This document shows, one piece after another, positions 55,246-64,000 of a stretch of 64,000 bases of DNA (its first letter is position 1; each line of letters begins with the position of its first letter). Location: positions 4,408,316-4,472,315 of the forward strand of contig OX639991.1 in NCBI GenBank assembly GCA_951828585.1. The letters are read 5' to 3'. This DNA comes from Longimicrobiales bacterium. GTDB taxonomy: Bacteria; Gemmatimonadota; Gemmatimonadetes; Longimicrobiales; Gaopeijiaceae. A model generated the notes under the pieces. It had not been told where the DNA came from. It was given only the letters and a program-made list of their open reading frames with translations, and did no database searches. The translations under genes and the position numbers were made by a program.

Positions 55246-57450
55246 ATCATTGAACCACCGTGCTCCTGGTTCAGTTGGGCGAACAAGCCGCACGATGCGT
55301 CCCTCGCCCACGCGGCCGCTACTACCACTGCCCGGCCTTCGAATCGTCGATCATCGTGCGAATCCGAACCCCCTTCACCTGGCCGCCCGAGGTAGCCTTG
55401 CTCGCAGGCACGATCAGTTCTGCTTCGCCCTCAATGGTGGCAGACCCACTCGCGGCCGACTCGACGTTGCTTGAGGACACGATCCTCACCCGGACGGACG
55501 GCGAGCAGTTATTGCTCCTGTCGGACTCGCCAGGGACGGGATCGAGACAACTTCCGATGTAAGTCGCTTGGGAGGCCGCGTTGTATGGTACGGTAAGCGT
55601 GAATATCGCTCTTCTGCTATCCCCTGGCACCAGAGATGGAAACGGCACGCTTGCAATCTGACGGTCGTTGGTGGAGATGTTCGCGTCGGTCGACTGATAG
55701 TAGCGTATCGTAGTGGCGGCCGATTCGGCGTCGCCGCTGTTTTCGATTGTGAATGTGACAAGAAAGCTGCTCCCTGCTGACACCACAACCGATCTCGGCG
55801 TGACATTTGTGAACTCCAAGTCGGGGCTGCCCGAGCTGGTGACCGTCACCCGGACGGATGGCGAACAGTTGTTGCTCGTGTCGGACTCGCCGGAAACCGG
55901 ATCTACGCACGATCCACCGTAGAATGTTCCCGAGGCAGAACCGGACACGGTGACGTCGACTGCTACGGTTCGACTAATTCCAGAAGCGAGAGCTCCGAAT
56001 GGTAAGGTTCCGATCTCACGGTCAGCGGTCGAGATCGTCGAATTGACCGATTCGTAGAAGCGCATCGTTGTGGCGGCCGATGCGCCGTCACCGCTGTTGC
56101 GAATCCTGAAGCTGACCGTAAAGGTCTCGCCCGGTGCCACCGTAACCGATCTTGGGGTGACGTTCGTGAACTCCAAGTCTGGCGCGGCGGTCGCTACCAC
56201 CGTCACCGTCGTCCACTGCGCGGCACTCAAACCATCCGGATCCCGGGCGGTTATGGTGATCGTGGCGCTGCCGGTTGCCACCGCCGTGATCGTGACGGTC
56301 GATCCCGAAACCGAGACCCTGGCCGCGCTCGTGTTGGATGATCTCGCCGTGTAGGCGAGGGCGTCGCCATCCGGGTCGGTGAAGTACTGGGAAGCATTGA
56401 CCGTGACCGCCTCGCCGACCTCGACGGTCTCGTCCGGAATCGCACCCACCGGCGCGGGCGGCCGGTTGGGTACCGTGGCCTGGAAGGTCTGCGTGGCCGA
56501 CAGGCCTTCGGAATCCGCGGCCGTAACGGTCACGTCGGTCGTGCCCTTGGCCACGGCCCGGATCGTCAGGATGCCGCTGCCCACCGACACCCGGACGACT
56601 CCGGAATCGGTCGAGCTCGCCGTGTAGCGGAGGGCGTCGCCGTCCGGGTCTTCGAAGTAGGGCGACAGGTCGACCGTGACCGCCTCGCCGGCCTCGACGG
56701 TCTCGTCCGGAATCGTACCCACCGGCGCGGGCGGCCGGTTGGGTACCGTGGCCTGGAAGGTCTGCGTGGCCGACAGGCCTTCGGAATCCGCGGCTGTAAC
56801 GGTCACGTTGGTCGTGCCCTTGGCCACGCCAGTAACAGTCAGAATACCGCCCGCCACCGATGTCCGGACAACTCCCGGGGCCGACGAGCTCGCCGTGTAG
56901 CGGAGGGCGTCGCCGTCCGGGTCTTCGAAGTAGGGCGACAGGTCGACCGTGACCGCCTCGCCGGCCTCGACGGTCTCGTCCGGAATCGTACCCACCGGCG
57001 CGGGCGGCCGGTTGGGTACCGTGGCCTGGAAGGTCTGCGTGGCCGACAGGCCGCCGGGATCGGTGGCCATGACCGCAACTGTGGTCCTCCCCTTGGCGAC
57101 GCCCGTGATCAGAATCGTGCTGCCCGTCACCGAAACCGTGGCTACCGCGGGATCGGACGATACAGCACCGTAAGCCAGCGCTTCCCCGTCCGGCTCGGTG
57201 AAATATGAAGATGCATCCACTATTCCCGTCTCACCGGCGGGAACAGTTATCGAGGGGATCGTGCCTCTCGGCAGCGGCGCACGGTTGGGCACCATGACCT
57301 GGAAGCTCAACTGCCCCTGCAAGCCCCCCACATCCGTGGCCGTGACCGTCACCGATGCGTTTCCCGGCGCCAGCGCGCTGACGGTGATGGTCGTCCCCGA
57401 AATGGAAACGGTGGCCACGGCGGAATTCGAGGACGTGGCCGAATAGGTCA
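53235..57450. repeat. Arrays of 273-279-bp coding repeats in two adjacent genes
   Basis: The Ig-like units are repeated at DNA level. The segments starting at about 53271 and 53550 are identical over roughly 195 bp at a 279-bp period. The segments at about 56400-56672 and 56673-56945 differ at few positions at a 273-bp period. A unit at about 56230-56400 in the neighbouring gene is nearly the same as the 53271 unit. This implies recent duplication or gene conversion within and between the two genes. Confidence 0.8.
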
Positions 57451-57688
57451 GCATGTCACCATTCGGATCATTGAAACACGCGGTGACCACGGATGTCTCA
57501 CCCGCGTTGACGGTCACCTGCGGGATCGCCCCACAGGTTGTGGGGGGTTGCGGGTTTTCGCACGCCGCGACCAATGCGACCAGGATCGACGCCTCTAAGC
57601 CGCTTCCCAACCGGCCACCACCTCTGGGTCCCTTCGATTTGAAGTTGAACCGCAAGAAGCGGGCAATACTGTAGGCCGCATGAAACAA
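55322..57688 (-). CDS. Ig-like repeat lipoprotein with two CARDB domains
   Basis: Up to 788 residues from a TTG at 57688; a second TTG at 57610 (AGAGGTGG upstream) would leave a shorter signal before the lipobox LVALVAACENPQPP. Five Ig-like repeats of about 91 residues (IPDETVEAGEAVTVDLSPYF) are followed by two CARDB-type domains (DLEFTNVTPRSVTVAPGETF and DLEFTNVTPRSVVVSAGSSF) typical of cell-adhesion sandwiches, each with a Cys pair (GGSCVDPVSGESDTSNNCSP). The tail of about 60 residues is low in features. It is probably a surface adhesin or scaffold. The protease-bearing relative follows after about 76 bp on the same strand. Confidence 0.8.
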   Translation of the reverse strand: MFHAAYSIARFLRFNFKSKGPRGGGRLGSGLEASILVALVAACENPQPPTTCGAIPQVTVNAGETSVVTACFNDPNGDMLTYSATSSNSAVATVSISGTTITVSALAPGNASVTVTATDVGGLQGQLSFQVMVPNRAPLPRGTIPSITVPAGETGIVDASSYFTEPDGEALAYGAVSSDPAVATVSVTGSTILITGVAKGRTTVAVMATDPGGLSATQTFQATVPNRPPAPVGTIPDETVEAGEAVTVDLSPYFEDPDGDALRYTASSSAPGVVRTSVAGGILTVTGVAKGTTNVTVTAADSEGLSATQTFQATVPNRPPAPVGTIPDETVEAGEAVTVDLSPYFEDPDGDALRYTASSTDSGVVRVSVGSGILTIRAVAKGTTDVTVTAADSEGLSATQTFQATVPNRPPAPVGAIPDETVEVGEAVTVNASQYFTDPDGDALAYTARSSNTSAARVSVSGSTVTITAVATGSATITITARDPDGLSAAQWTTVTVVATAAPDLEFTNVTPRSVTVAPGETFTVSFRIRNSGDGASAATTMRFYESVNSTISTADREIGTLPFGALASGISRTVAVDVTVSGSASGTFYGGSCVDPVSGESDTSNNCSPSVRVTVTSSGSPDLEFTNVTPRSVVVSAGSSFLVTFTIENSGDAESAATTIRYYQSTDANISTNDRQIASVPFPSLVPGDSRRAIFTLTVPYNAASQATYIGSCLDPVPGESDRSNNCSPSVRVRIVSSSNVESAASGSATIEGEAELIVPASKATSGGQVKGVRIRTMIDDSKAGQW

Positions 57689-57825
57689 GGGTTCATCACC
57701 CTGCCCGTGGTCAGGTCTTAGTCCTTGTCGCTGTTTTCAGACCCCTTCGACCGATTCCATTGTGCATCGTGGTGCGATCATCCGCAAGTGGCCCCCCTGC
57801 CCCCGGCCCCCGCCGGCCGTCCCCA

Positions 57826-60609
57826 CTACCACCTGATTCCCGCCTTCACATAGTAGAATCCCCCGCTCGCTCCGAAGGGCGTGCCTGGGCTGTACAGGTT
57901 CCCCGCCCTGGTCGCCTCGGGATTCTCCTCCGGGTACCGGTTGAGCGCATTCTGGGCCCCGAAGGTCAGCCTCGCCGACTCGCTCACCGCGTAGCTCGCC
58001 TCCAGGTCCACCAGGTATTCCCCCGGATAGGACCGGTCGTCGCGCGAGTCGAACCACCCGGCGTAGTAGCTCAGCCGGCCGAGCACCGACACGTCCCCCC
58101 AGCCCCGCCGCGCCGCCGCCGTCCAGCGCGTCCCCGGCAGCGCGTCCTCGAGCTGCTCGATGCGGGTCTCGTTGAGCACCTCCGGGTTGTAGTCCGTCAC
58201 CCGGGTGCGCGTGTGGTTGAAAGCCAGGCTCAGCTCGGCGTCACCCCCCGACCCGGCGGGCACGAACGACGCCACCACGTCGACCCCCCGGGTGCGCGTC
58301 TCGAACTCGTTGGTGAAGAAGCGGAAGTTGGCCAGGTTCTTCGCGCTCGTGATCCCCTCCGAGATCAGCTGCTCGGCCTCGGCCTCGGTGAGCGCGAAGA
58401 CCCTGCTCAGCGCCAGACGGTCCGAGACCGCCACGCGGAAGTAGTCTGCCGACAACGAAAACGCCCCCGCGTCCACCACCACGCCCACGCTCGCGTTCAC
58501 CGATTTCTCCGCGTCCAGCTGCCCTCCCCCCTTGATCGCCGCCACCGGCGAGGTCGACGGGATGGTGCCGTTGTTCACCAGCTCCTGCAGCTCGCGGTCG
58601 AACTGGGTGGAGACGTTGAAGGCGTTCTGCTGCCCCGGCGTCGGCGCCCGGAAGCCTGTACTGGCGCTCCCGCGCACCGCCAGCGCGTCCGCAAGTTCGT
58701 AGCGCCCGGCCACCTTCCAGTTCGCGGTGGTCCCGAAGTCGTCGAAGCGCTCCCCGCGCACGGCCGTCCCCAGCGTCCAGCGGTCGTCGCGCGCCCTCGC
58801 CTCCAGGTCGCCGTAGGCCGCGTAGTTGGTCCGGTGCCAGCCCCCGGCCGCGATGTCGCTGAAGCCCGGGAACCCGTTCGACCCCGAGCTGAACCCCTGC
58901 GCGGCGAAGGGACCGATCTCCCAGGACGACGTCTCGCCGATCCCGATCTCGAAGTACTCGTCCCGGAACTCGGCGCCGCCCGCGAGGTTGACCACGTCGC
59001 TGATCGTGTAGTTCAGGTCGACGTTGGCGCTCAGCTCCTGCTGCGTGTAGACGCCCGGGTCGAAGGAGTCGGGGGACTCGGGACCCAGCGACGCATTCAC
59101 CGTGTTTTCGATGAAGAAGTCGACCGCGTGCCGCCCGAAACCGCCGCTCACATCCCATTGGAGCCCGCCGTGCGTGTGGCCCCGCAGCCCCGCCACCAGC
59201 GACGCGTCCCGCGCATCGCCCCCGAACTGCGGCGTGAAGCCCCCCGGAAACATCTCCTGGAAGGTGAAGCAGTCGGGATCCCCCAACACCTGGGCCAGCG
59301 CGACCGGATCGGGCACATGGTCGGTGATCGTCACCACCGGGCATCCCGCGGAACCGTCCAGCACCCCGTCGCGCGCGTCGAGCACGTCGCCCACCAGCAG
59401 CGTCTGCCCCCCGTCGATACTGTAGACGCCCGCGCGCGTGTTGGGATTGCGGTAGAAGAACCCCCCCGTCACCGTCTCGCTCGCGTAGTTGGCGTGCCCG
59501 TAGAGCTGCAGCCCGTCGCCGAAGAAGCGCCCGAAGTTGCCCCACAGCTTGAGGTCGTTGTCCACCGTGGGCGCACCCCAGACCTGCGCCGGGTCGCGCA
59601 CATCCGTGTTCCCCGCCGCGATCAGGGCGGCCGCGTCGGCGCGCTGGACGCTCCGGCTCGTGGGATTCGAGGAGCCATACTCGGCGCTCAGGTTGGCGAA
59701 GCCGTGCCTGCCCAGCGGCAGCCCGATGTTGCCCGACAGCGTGTACGCCTCGCCGTCGCGCTCCCAGTACGTGCCGGTGCGCACCTCGAAGCTGCCGCCC
59801 GAGGGCGCGTCCTTCAGCGTGAGGTTCATGACGCCCGCGATCGCGTCCGAGCCGTACTGGGCCGACGCCCCGTCGCGCAGGATCTCCACCTGGCGGACCG
59901 CGATGGCCGGAATCGCCGAGATGTCGGGCCCCTGGGCGCCGTCCGCGAACCCGCCCCCGATCCACATGATGATCGAGGCCCGGTGGCGCCGTTTGCCGTT
60001 GACCAGCACGAGCGTGTGATCCGGGGCCAGGCCGCGCATGCTGGCCGGCCGTATGATCCGCGCCGCGTCCCCCACGGCCTGCGGGTTCACGTTGTAGGAG
60101 GGGATGACGGTGCGCAGCAGATCGTTCAGGTCGGTGTCGCCCTGCTCGACGAAGTCCCGCCCCGTGATGGCGTCGATGGGGACGGCGGACCGGGTGGCCG
60201 TGCGGGGACGTGCCCGGCTGCCGAGCGCAATCAGTCCCTCGAGCGCGATGGCCGACTCGTGCAGCTCGATGTCCAGGTGGACGGAGCGGCCGTCGGCGAT
60301 GGTGACTTCACGGGTCTCGGTCGTGTGGCCGATCAGCGAGATCTCGAGGGTGTGGGTGCCGGCGGGGATGTCGGTGATCTCGTATTGGCCGTCCGGGTCG
60401 GCGAGGGCGGCGAGGTTGAGGGGGGGGATGCGGAGCTGGGCGCCGGGGAGGGGGGCGCCGGTGGAGGCGCTGCGCACGGTGCCCTCGAGGGTGCCCTGGG
60501 CGGTGGCGGGGGGTGGGGTGAAGAAGAGGACCATCGCGGCCGCGATGGTGTACCACGGGGCAGGGCGCGGGTTCTGTCCCGGAACGGCGCCGCGAAAGCG
60601 GTTTGGCAT
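57826..60609 (-). CDS. TonB-dependent outer-membrane receptor
   Basis: About 927 residues from the ATG at 60609 with GGAGA six bases upstream; the open frame continues upstream but overlaps the divergent gene. A signal peptide ends at PPPATAQ. Then follow a CarboxypepD_reg-like domain (GTLEGTVRSASTGAPLPGAQ, about 38-115), a plug with MRGLAPDHTLVLVNGKRRH and VEILRDGASAQYGSDAIAGV, and a large barrel ending YYVKAGIRW. It is more like the TonB receptors of Sphingomonas-type bacteria than SusC, and no SusD partner follows. The ligand is unknown. It is divergent from a propeller lipoprotein gene. Confidence 0.88.
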   Translation of the reverse strand: MPNRFRGAVPGQNPRPAPWYTIAAAMVLFFTPPPATAQGTLEGTVRSASTGAPLPGAQLRIPPLNLAALADPDGQYEITDIPAGTHTLEISLIGHTTETREVTIADGRSVHLDIELHESAIALEGLIALGSRARPRTATRSAVPIDAITGRDFVEQGDTDLNDLLRTVIPSYNVNPQAVGDAARIIRPASMRGLAPDHTLVLVNGKRRHRASIIMWIGGGFADGAQGPDISAIPAIAVRQVEILRDGASAQYGSDAIAGVMNLTLKDAPSGGSFEVRTGTYWERDGEAYTLSGNIGLPLGRHGFANLSAEYGSSNPTSRSVQRADAAALIAAGNTDVRDPAQVWGAPTVDNDLKLWGNFGRFFGDGLQLYGHANYASETVTGGFFYRNPNTRAGVYSIDGGQTLLVGDVLDARDGVLDGSAGCPVVTITDHVPDPVALAQVLGDPDCFTFQEMFPGGFTPQFGGDARDASLVAGLRGHTHGGLQWDVSGGFGRHAVDFFIENTVNASLGPESPDSFDPGVYTQQELSANVDLNYTISDVVNLAGGAEFRDEYFEIGIGETSSWEIGPFAAQGFSSGSNGFPGFSDIAAGGWHRTNYAAYGDLEARARDDRWTLGTAVRGERFDDFGTTANWKVAGRYELADALAVRGSASTGFRAPTPGQQNAFNVSTQFDRELQELVNNGTIPSTSPVAAIKGGGQLDAEKSVNASVGVVVDAGAFSLSADYFRVAVSDRLALSRVFALTEAEAEQLISEGITSAKNLANFRFFTNEFETRTRGVDVVASFVPAGSGGDAELSLAFNHTRTRVTDYNPEVLNETRIEQLEDALPGTRWTAAARRGWGDVSVLGRLSYYAGWFDSRDDRSYPGEYLVDLEASYAVSESARLTFGAQNALNRYPEENPEATRAGNLYSPGTPFGASGGFYYVKAGIRW

Positions 60610-60682
60610 TGCAAGTCTCCAGCAAGAACTAATATTGTCGTGATTCCCGTCCTCCCCCCCCAACCCCGGAAAAGAGAACACA

Positions 60683-61915
60683 ATGCCGCAAGCTCCACCA
60701 CCGCGGATCATGCCGTATCCACCTCGCTCCGCCGCGCGGCTCTGCGCCCTCTTCATGGCGTTGCTCATCGCCGGGGGATGCCAGACCGACGCCGGCTCCA
60801 CGCCCGACGCCTTCGAAAACAACGTCTGGACGCTGTCGGAGCGCGAGCTCAGGATCGGTTCGGTCGACGACCCCGAGTACATCATCGGATTCATCGGTGA
60901 TATTGCCCTGGGGCCGGACGGACTGCTGTATACGCTCGAGTGGGGAGAGGGCACGGTCCGACGCTGGACGCCGGAGGGCCAACCCGCCGGCAACATCGGA
61001 AGAAGAGGAGAAGGCCCCGGCGAGTTCGAGCAGGCCTCCAGCCTGGGCTTCTTCGGCGACTCCCTGTGGGTCTGGGACATGGACGCCTATCGCGTCAGCT
61101 ACTTCGACCTGGACGGAGCGTTTCTTGGGTCGGTGTCGCCCAAGGTGGAATTCGGAGGCCCCGGTGGAGCTCCTCCGCGCCCCGGAACGCCGCTGCGCGA
61201 CGGAACATTTGTCGGCACCGCCCCGATGTGGGCGCACGCGATTGCGACCGGAACGCTGAAGGAGTCGGCGTATGCGCACATGGACGCGGACGGCGCCATC
61301 CTGTCGCGCATCTGGGCCATGCCCTTCGAGTCCCACGACATCTTCGCGCTCTTGAACGACGAAGGCACCGGCGGCACGTACGGCAACCAGCCATTCGGCG
61401 ATAGCTACAGTACGTCGATCGGCGGCGATGGCCTGCTCGTCCTCGAGGCCCGCGCCTGGACCGGCACCGGAGACGCCACCGTGAAGGTCACGAAGTTCGG
61501 GCTGGACGGAGACACCGTATTCACCGCGGCGATCCCCTACGACCCCGTTCCCCTTCCGGCCGAGCGTTTCGACTCCGCGGTCGCCGCGATGGTCGAGGAT
61601 TGGGGAGGTTCTGTCGACGAGGCCGACATCCGCGAGGCGATGTACCGCCCGGCGTATCTCCCGGCGGTGGTTGGCGCCATGCAGGCCGCCGACGGCACCA
61701 TCTGGCTGCGCCGCTTCGACCCGGTCGAGTCGGAAGATGGGGAATCGATGACGGAATCGTGGGTGCTCGATGCGGAAGGCGTCCCCCTGGCCCGGGCCCT
61801 GTTCCCGGCAGGTGTGAGGGTGGCGGTGATCGACGGCGACACGGTCTGGGGGATCGAGATGGACGAGCTGGATGTGCAGTACATCGTGCGGTATCGGTTG
61901 GTGAAGGGGGGGTAG
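60683..61915 (+). CDS. Six-bladed beta-propeller lipoprotein
   Basis: A 410-residue protein with a lipoprotein signal (LCALFMALLIAGGC, Cys33). The body is a series of propeller blades of the NHL/6-bladed type, for example IGDIALGPDGLLYTLEWGEG, RRWTPEGQPAGNIGRRGEGP and FEQASSLGFFGDSLWVWDMD; GEGPGEF is a marker of the 6-bladed propeller family common in Gemmatimonadota and Bacteroidota. It probably binds a ligand at the outer surface or in the periplasm. It shares a 73-bp divergent region with the TonB receptor gene and converges with the TPR gene. Confidence 0.75.
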   Translation: MPQAPPPRIMPYPPRSAARLCALFMALLIAGGCQTDAGSTPDAFENNVWTLSERELRIGSVDDPEYIIGFIGDIALGPDGLLYTLEWGEGTVRRWTPEGQPAGNIGRRGEGPGEFEQASSLGFFGDSLWVWDMDAYRVSYFDLDGAFLGSVSPKVEFGGPGGAPPRPGTPLRDGTFVGTAPMWAHAIATGTLKESAYAHMDADGAILSRIWAMPFESHDIFALLNDEGTGGTYGNQPFGDSYSTSIGGDGLLVLEARAWTGTGDATVKVTKFGLDGDTVFTAAIPYDPVPLPAERFDSAVAAMVEDWGGSVDEADIREAMYRPAYLPAVVGAMQAADGTIWLRRFDPVESEDGESMTESWVLDAEGVPLARALFPAGVRVAVIDGDTVWGIEMDELDVQYIVRYRLVKGG

Positions 61916-61934
61916 GCGGGGCGGTTCCGACCGG

Positions 61935-61953
61935 GTGTGTAACGATTACACAC
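61935..61953. promoter_or_regulatory. Perfect AT-rich palindrome between converging genes
   Basis: GTGTGTAA-CGA-TTACACAC, an 8-3-8 perfect inverted repeat, contains the stop codon of the TPR gene (TAA at 61948-61946) and lies 20 bp past the propeller gene stop. It has no T-tract beyond the stem on either strand, so a classical terminator is doubtful, though a hairpin could still work in both directions. Confidence 0.45.
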
Positions 61954-64000
61954 TACCCTCCAGCTCCGCCAGCTTCGCCCGCGCCTCCCGCGCCGGCTCG
62001 AAGATCTCGTCCGCATTCTCCCACGCCGCCAGCGCCCGTTCCAGGTGTTCGACGGCGCCCGCCCTGTCCCCGCGAGCCTCCAGGACCAGCGCCAGCTCCA
62101 GGTGCGCGCCCGGCAGTGAGGGGTAGTGCCGCAGCGATTCCCGCAGCTCCGCCTCGGCCTCGTCCAGGCGGCCCATCTTCCGCAACGCCCGCCCCGCACC
62201 GAGATGCATGTTGCCGAAACCCACACCCGTAAAGCACTCCAACTGAATCGACCCGAGAGCAATCGCCGCCCTGTAGCTCTCCAGGGCGCCCGCATGGTCA
62301 CCGGCCCGGTCCTGGATCAACCCCAGATCCTCCTTCACCGCCGATCGGGAAAATCCCTCGGACCCCCTCGCTTCCAGCAGCCGCACCCACTCGCCGTACT
62401 TCTCGCGGGCGGCCTCCACGCCGCTGGTTTCGAGTGCGATGTGAACCTCCGCGCGCGGCGCGAGGTGGTCGCTGAACCACGGGCTGGTCCGCGCCTTCAA
62501 CTCCTCCAGGAGATCGGCCGCCTCGCCGAACCGGTCCGCGTCGAGGTAGATGAAGAGGTCCCCGAACCGGACATCGGGAAGCCACTCCGGATTCATGTAA
62601 GCCGACGCCTCGACGAGCCAGGCGCTCGCGGCGCGGACCGCGTCCTGCATCTCCCCGCGGAAGTGGTGGTGGCACTTCATCCGCGACAGCGCGTTCGTCT
62701 TCTCAACCGGGGTGCGTGCCCGGTCGAGCAGACGTTCGTAACCCGCGCGGGCCTCGTCGAATCGTCCCGTCCGCTGGTCCAGATTCGCGAGGCCGCGGGC
62801 GAGGTCCGTCGAAAACGGGTGGAGGAGTAGGCCTTTCTCCAGATGGGTCCGCGCCTGCTCGTACTCCCCGCGCCTTTGCCGGAAACGGGCCAGATTGTCG
62901 TAGCCCGTCTCGTCGTCCGGGAACCGCTCCACATACCGGGTCAGAGCCGCCGCCGCGCTGTCGTACTGTCCCAGCTCTTCATGCGGCCCGGCCATCCTCA
63001 TCAGGACGTCACCGTTGCCGGGATTCAGGCGGTACATCTCGGCCAGCGTCGCCAGCTCCCCCTCCCAGTCGCCCTCGGACATCTGCAGGAGGCTCTGAGC
63101 CAGCAGCGCGTCGAGGTCTTCGGGATGGAGATCCAGCCACATGTCCACGATGTCCCGGGCCTTCTCGTCTTCCCCGGTCCGCCCATAGTAATCGGCCCGC
63201 ACCTCGAAACGGGCGCGTTCCGGAAGGCGGGAGAGGTACTCCATCGCGGCCTGGATCGCCGCGAGCCCCTCGTCGTCCCGGCCGGGACCGGTCAACCGCC
63301 AGGACAACTCCAGGTGGGCGGCCGTGAAGGTGGGATCGAGCGTCACCGCGGCCCTTAGGTGTTCAATGCTGGTGCTGCGGTCGGTCAGTCTCATCACGCC
63401 CTTGACGAATTCCGCCAGCGCCGCGTCGTCTTCCGTCAGCAACTGGCGGACGGGAGAGTCCGTGACGCCGTCGCGAACGGGGATTCGCAGCGCGCCCTTC
63501 ACCAGACCGGACATCCCGTCAGCGAGCGCCAGGAGGTCGCTCCCTTCGAAGACGCTGTCGTTCAGGACATTCCCGCCGTTGACCTCATGGACGGCCAAGG
63601 TGACTCGGTAGCGGTCTTCGACTCTGTCGATCTCGCCGACAGTCATGAACCCGGCGTAGTTGTCCCGCGCGACCTCGCGCATGAGCGCCAGCGGAATCCC
63701 CTGCAAGTCGGGGTAGTCCTCGATAAGGCTCCATCTCAACCTTTCGAAGGTCACGGGCACGAAGAAGTCGTCGGGCATCAGATCGTACTCGATGGCCAGC
63801 GGCACGGCGTAGGCGGTCCACAACTCGACCGCTGCGAGGCCGGGACCGAGTTCGAGCGGGAAGAGCGCGGTGCGCTTGCGGAACTCGGGCCTGGTCATCT
63901 CCCGAGTGATGGTCCCCTCCTCGGTCTCCACCCTGACCGACCTCGTGGCCGAGCCCAGTTCCTCTCCCGCGAAGAGTGCCCACAGCACGACCGCGCAGAG
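61946..64000 (-). CDS. TPR-repeat protein, 5' end beyond the window
   Basis: At least 684 residues in frame to the window edge (an internal GTG at 63988 is not a convincing start). The visible N-terminal part is LCAVVLWALFAGEEL, hydrophobic and probably a membrane segment, followed by a soluble segment of about 150 residues with IEYDLMPDDFFVPVTFERLR. From about residue 190 there are TPR-like helical pairs: LRAAVTLDPTFTAAHLELSW, AEMYRLNPGNGDVLMRMAG, LEKGLLLHPFSTDLARGLAN and LRESLRHYPSLPGAHLELAL. In Gemmatimonadota such C-terminal halves often follow a Ser/Thr kinase domain and a membrane segment; whether a kinase lies upstream cannot be seen. It converges with the propeller lipoprotein gene. 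Confidence 0.75.
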   Translation of the reverse strand, partial: LCAVVLWALFAGEELGSATRSVRVETEEGTITREMTRPEFRKRTALFPLELGPGLAAVELWTAYAVPLAIEYDLMPDDFFVPVTFERLRWSLIEDYPDLQGIPLALMREVARDNYAGFMTVGEIDRVEDRYRVTLAVHEVNGGNVLNDSVFEGSDLLALADGMSGLVKGALRIPVRDGVTDSPVRQLLTEDDAALAEFVKGVMRLTDRSTSIEHLRAAVTLDPTFTAAHLELSWRLTGPGRDDEGLAAIQAAMEYLSRLPERARFEVRADYYGRTGEDEKARDIVDMWLDLHPEDLDALLAQSLLQMSEGDWEGELATLAEMYRLNPGNGDVLMRMAGPHEELGQYDSAAAALTRYVERFPDDETGYDNLARFRQRRGEYEQARTHLEKGLLLHPFSTDLARGLANLDQRTGRFDEARAGYERLLDRARTPVEKTNALSRMKCHHHFRGEMQDAVRAASAWLVEASAYMNPEWLPDVRFGDLFIYLDADRFGEAADLLEELKARTSPWFSDHLAPRAEVHIALETSGVEAAREKYGEWVRLLEARGSEGFSRSAVKEDLGLIQDRAGDHAGALESYRAAIALGSIQLECFTGVGFGNMHLGAGRALRKMGRLDEAEAELRESLRHYPSLPGAHLELALVLEARGDRAGAVEHLERALAAWENADEIFEPAREARAKLAELEGSV

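Noticed and set aside
53402..57446. Regularly spaced plus-strand frames of 60-95 codons
   Set aside because: They repeat with the 273-279-bp period of the minus-strand Ig-like repeats and are their antisense echoes.
57760..60900. Plus-strand open frame of more than 1,000 codons opposite the TonB receptor
   Set aside because: Shadow of the receptor gene, with an arginine/valine-rich composition typical of antisense frames.

Overview
The window is a GC-rich chromosomal segment from a diderm bacterium. The gene content (a SusC/RagA-SusD pair, a GWxTD-domain protein, choice-of-anchor B/LVIVD proteins, many secreted S9/S10/M19 peptidases, LptF/LptG, frequent GTG and TTG starts) resembles Gemmatimonadota, perhaps a Longimicrobiales- or Palauibacterales-like lineage. 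That placement is inference: no rRNA, tRNA or universal marker gene lies in the window. There is no prophage, insertion sequence or CRISPR array.

Layout. 1-5.9 kb: the end of a divergent gene, lptF-lptG, then on the minus strand an SLC13-type transporter followed by a dapF-like gene lacking both catalytic cysteines, and a small holin-like membrane protein. 5.9-13.6 kb (minus): a lipoprotein hydrolase, two tandemly duplicated FG-GAP/LVIVD secreted proteins (the second with a probable frameshift in its signal peptide), a trans-sulfuration-type PLP enzyme and a Phd-PIN toxin-antitoxin pair. 13.6-18.8 kb (plus): a DPP-IV-type peptidase, a beta-barrel-like protein and a GWxTD protein. 18.8-24.3 kb (minus): a SusC-SusD-lipoprotein operon. 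24.6-30.6 kb (plus): a three-domain fusion (APH-type kinase, M23 peptidase, class III PLP enzyme) and an S9 peptidase. 30.6-33.5 kb (minus): an S10 carboxypeptidase, a metal-receptor-type binding protein and a DUF2784 protein. 33.7-41.7 kb (plus): a tightly packed four-gene run of beta-propeller amidohydrolase, Tat-exported LanC-like protein, PLP decarboxylase and NCS2 permease with an extra cytosolic domain. 41.9-47.8 kb: an HNH/DUF222 endonuclease, a methyltransferase-cupin pair, an M19 lipoprotein dipeptidase and a DUF3500 protein. 47.9-52.1 kb (minus): an unfamiliar operon of two zinc-ribbon membrane paralogs around a membrane protein, preceded by a DUF819 gene on the same strand. 52.1-57.7 kb (minus): a response-regulator remnant and two large Ig-like repeat lipoproteins. 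57.8-64 kb: a TonB receptor, a divergent propeller lipoprotein and a TPR protein cut by the window edge.

Taken together, the region suits a cell that digests peptides outside the cytoplasm (S9, S10, M19 and M23 enzymes), imports products through TonB-dependent outer-membrane receptors, and processes amines and amino acids with PLP enzymes. The most unusual items are the kinase-M23-aminotransferase fusion, the LanC-containing operon, the double Cys-to-Ser DapF homologue, the zinc-ribbon paralog operon, and a set of AT-rich TTTACA/TGTAAA palindromes at gene junctions that stand out from the GC-rich background.
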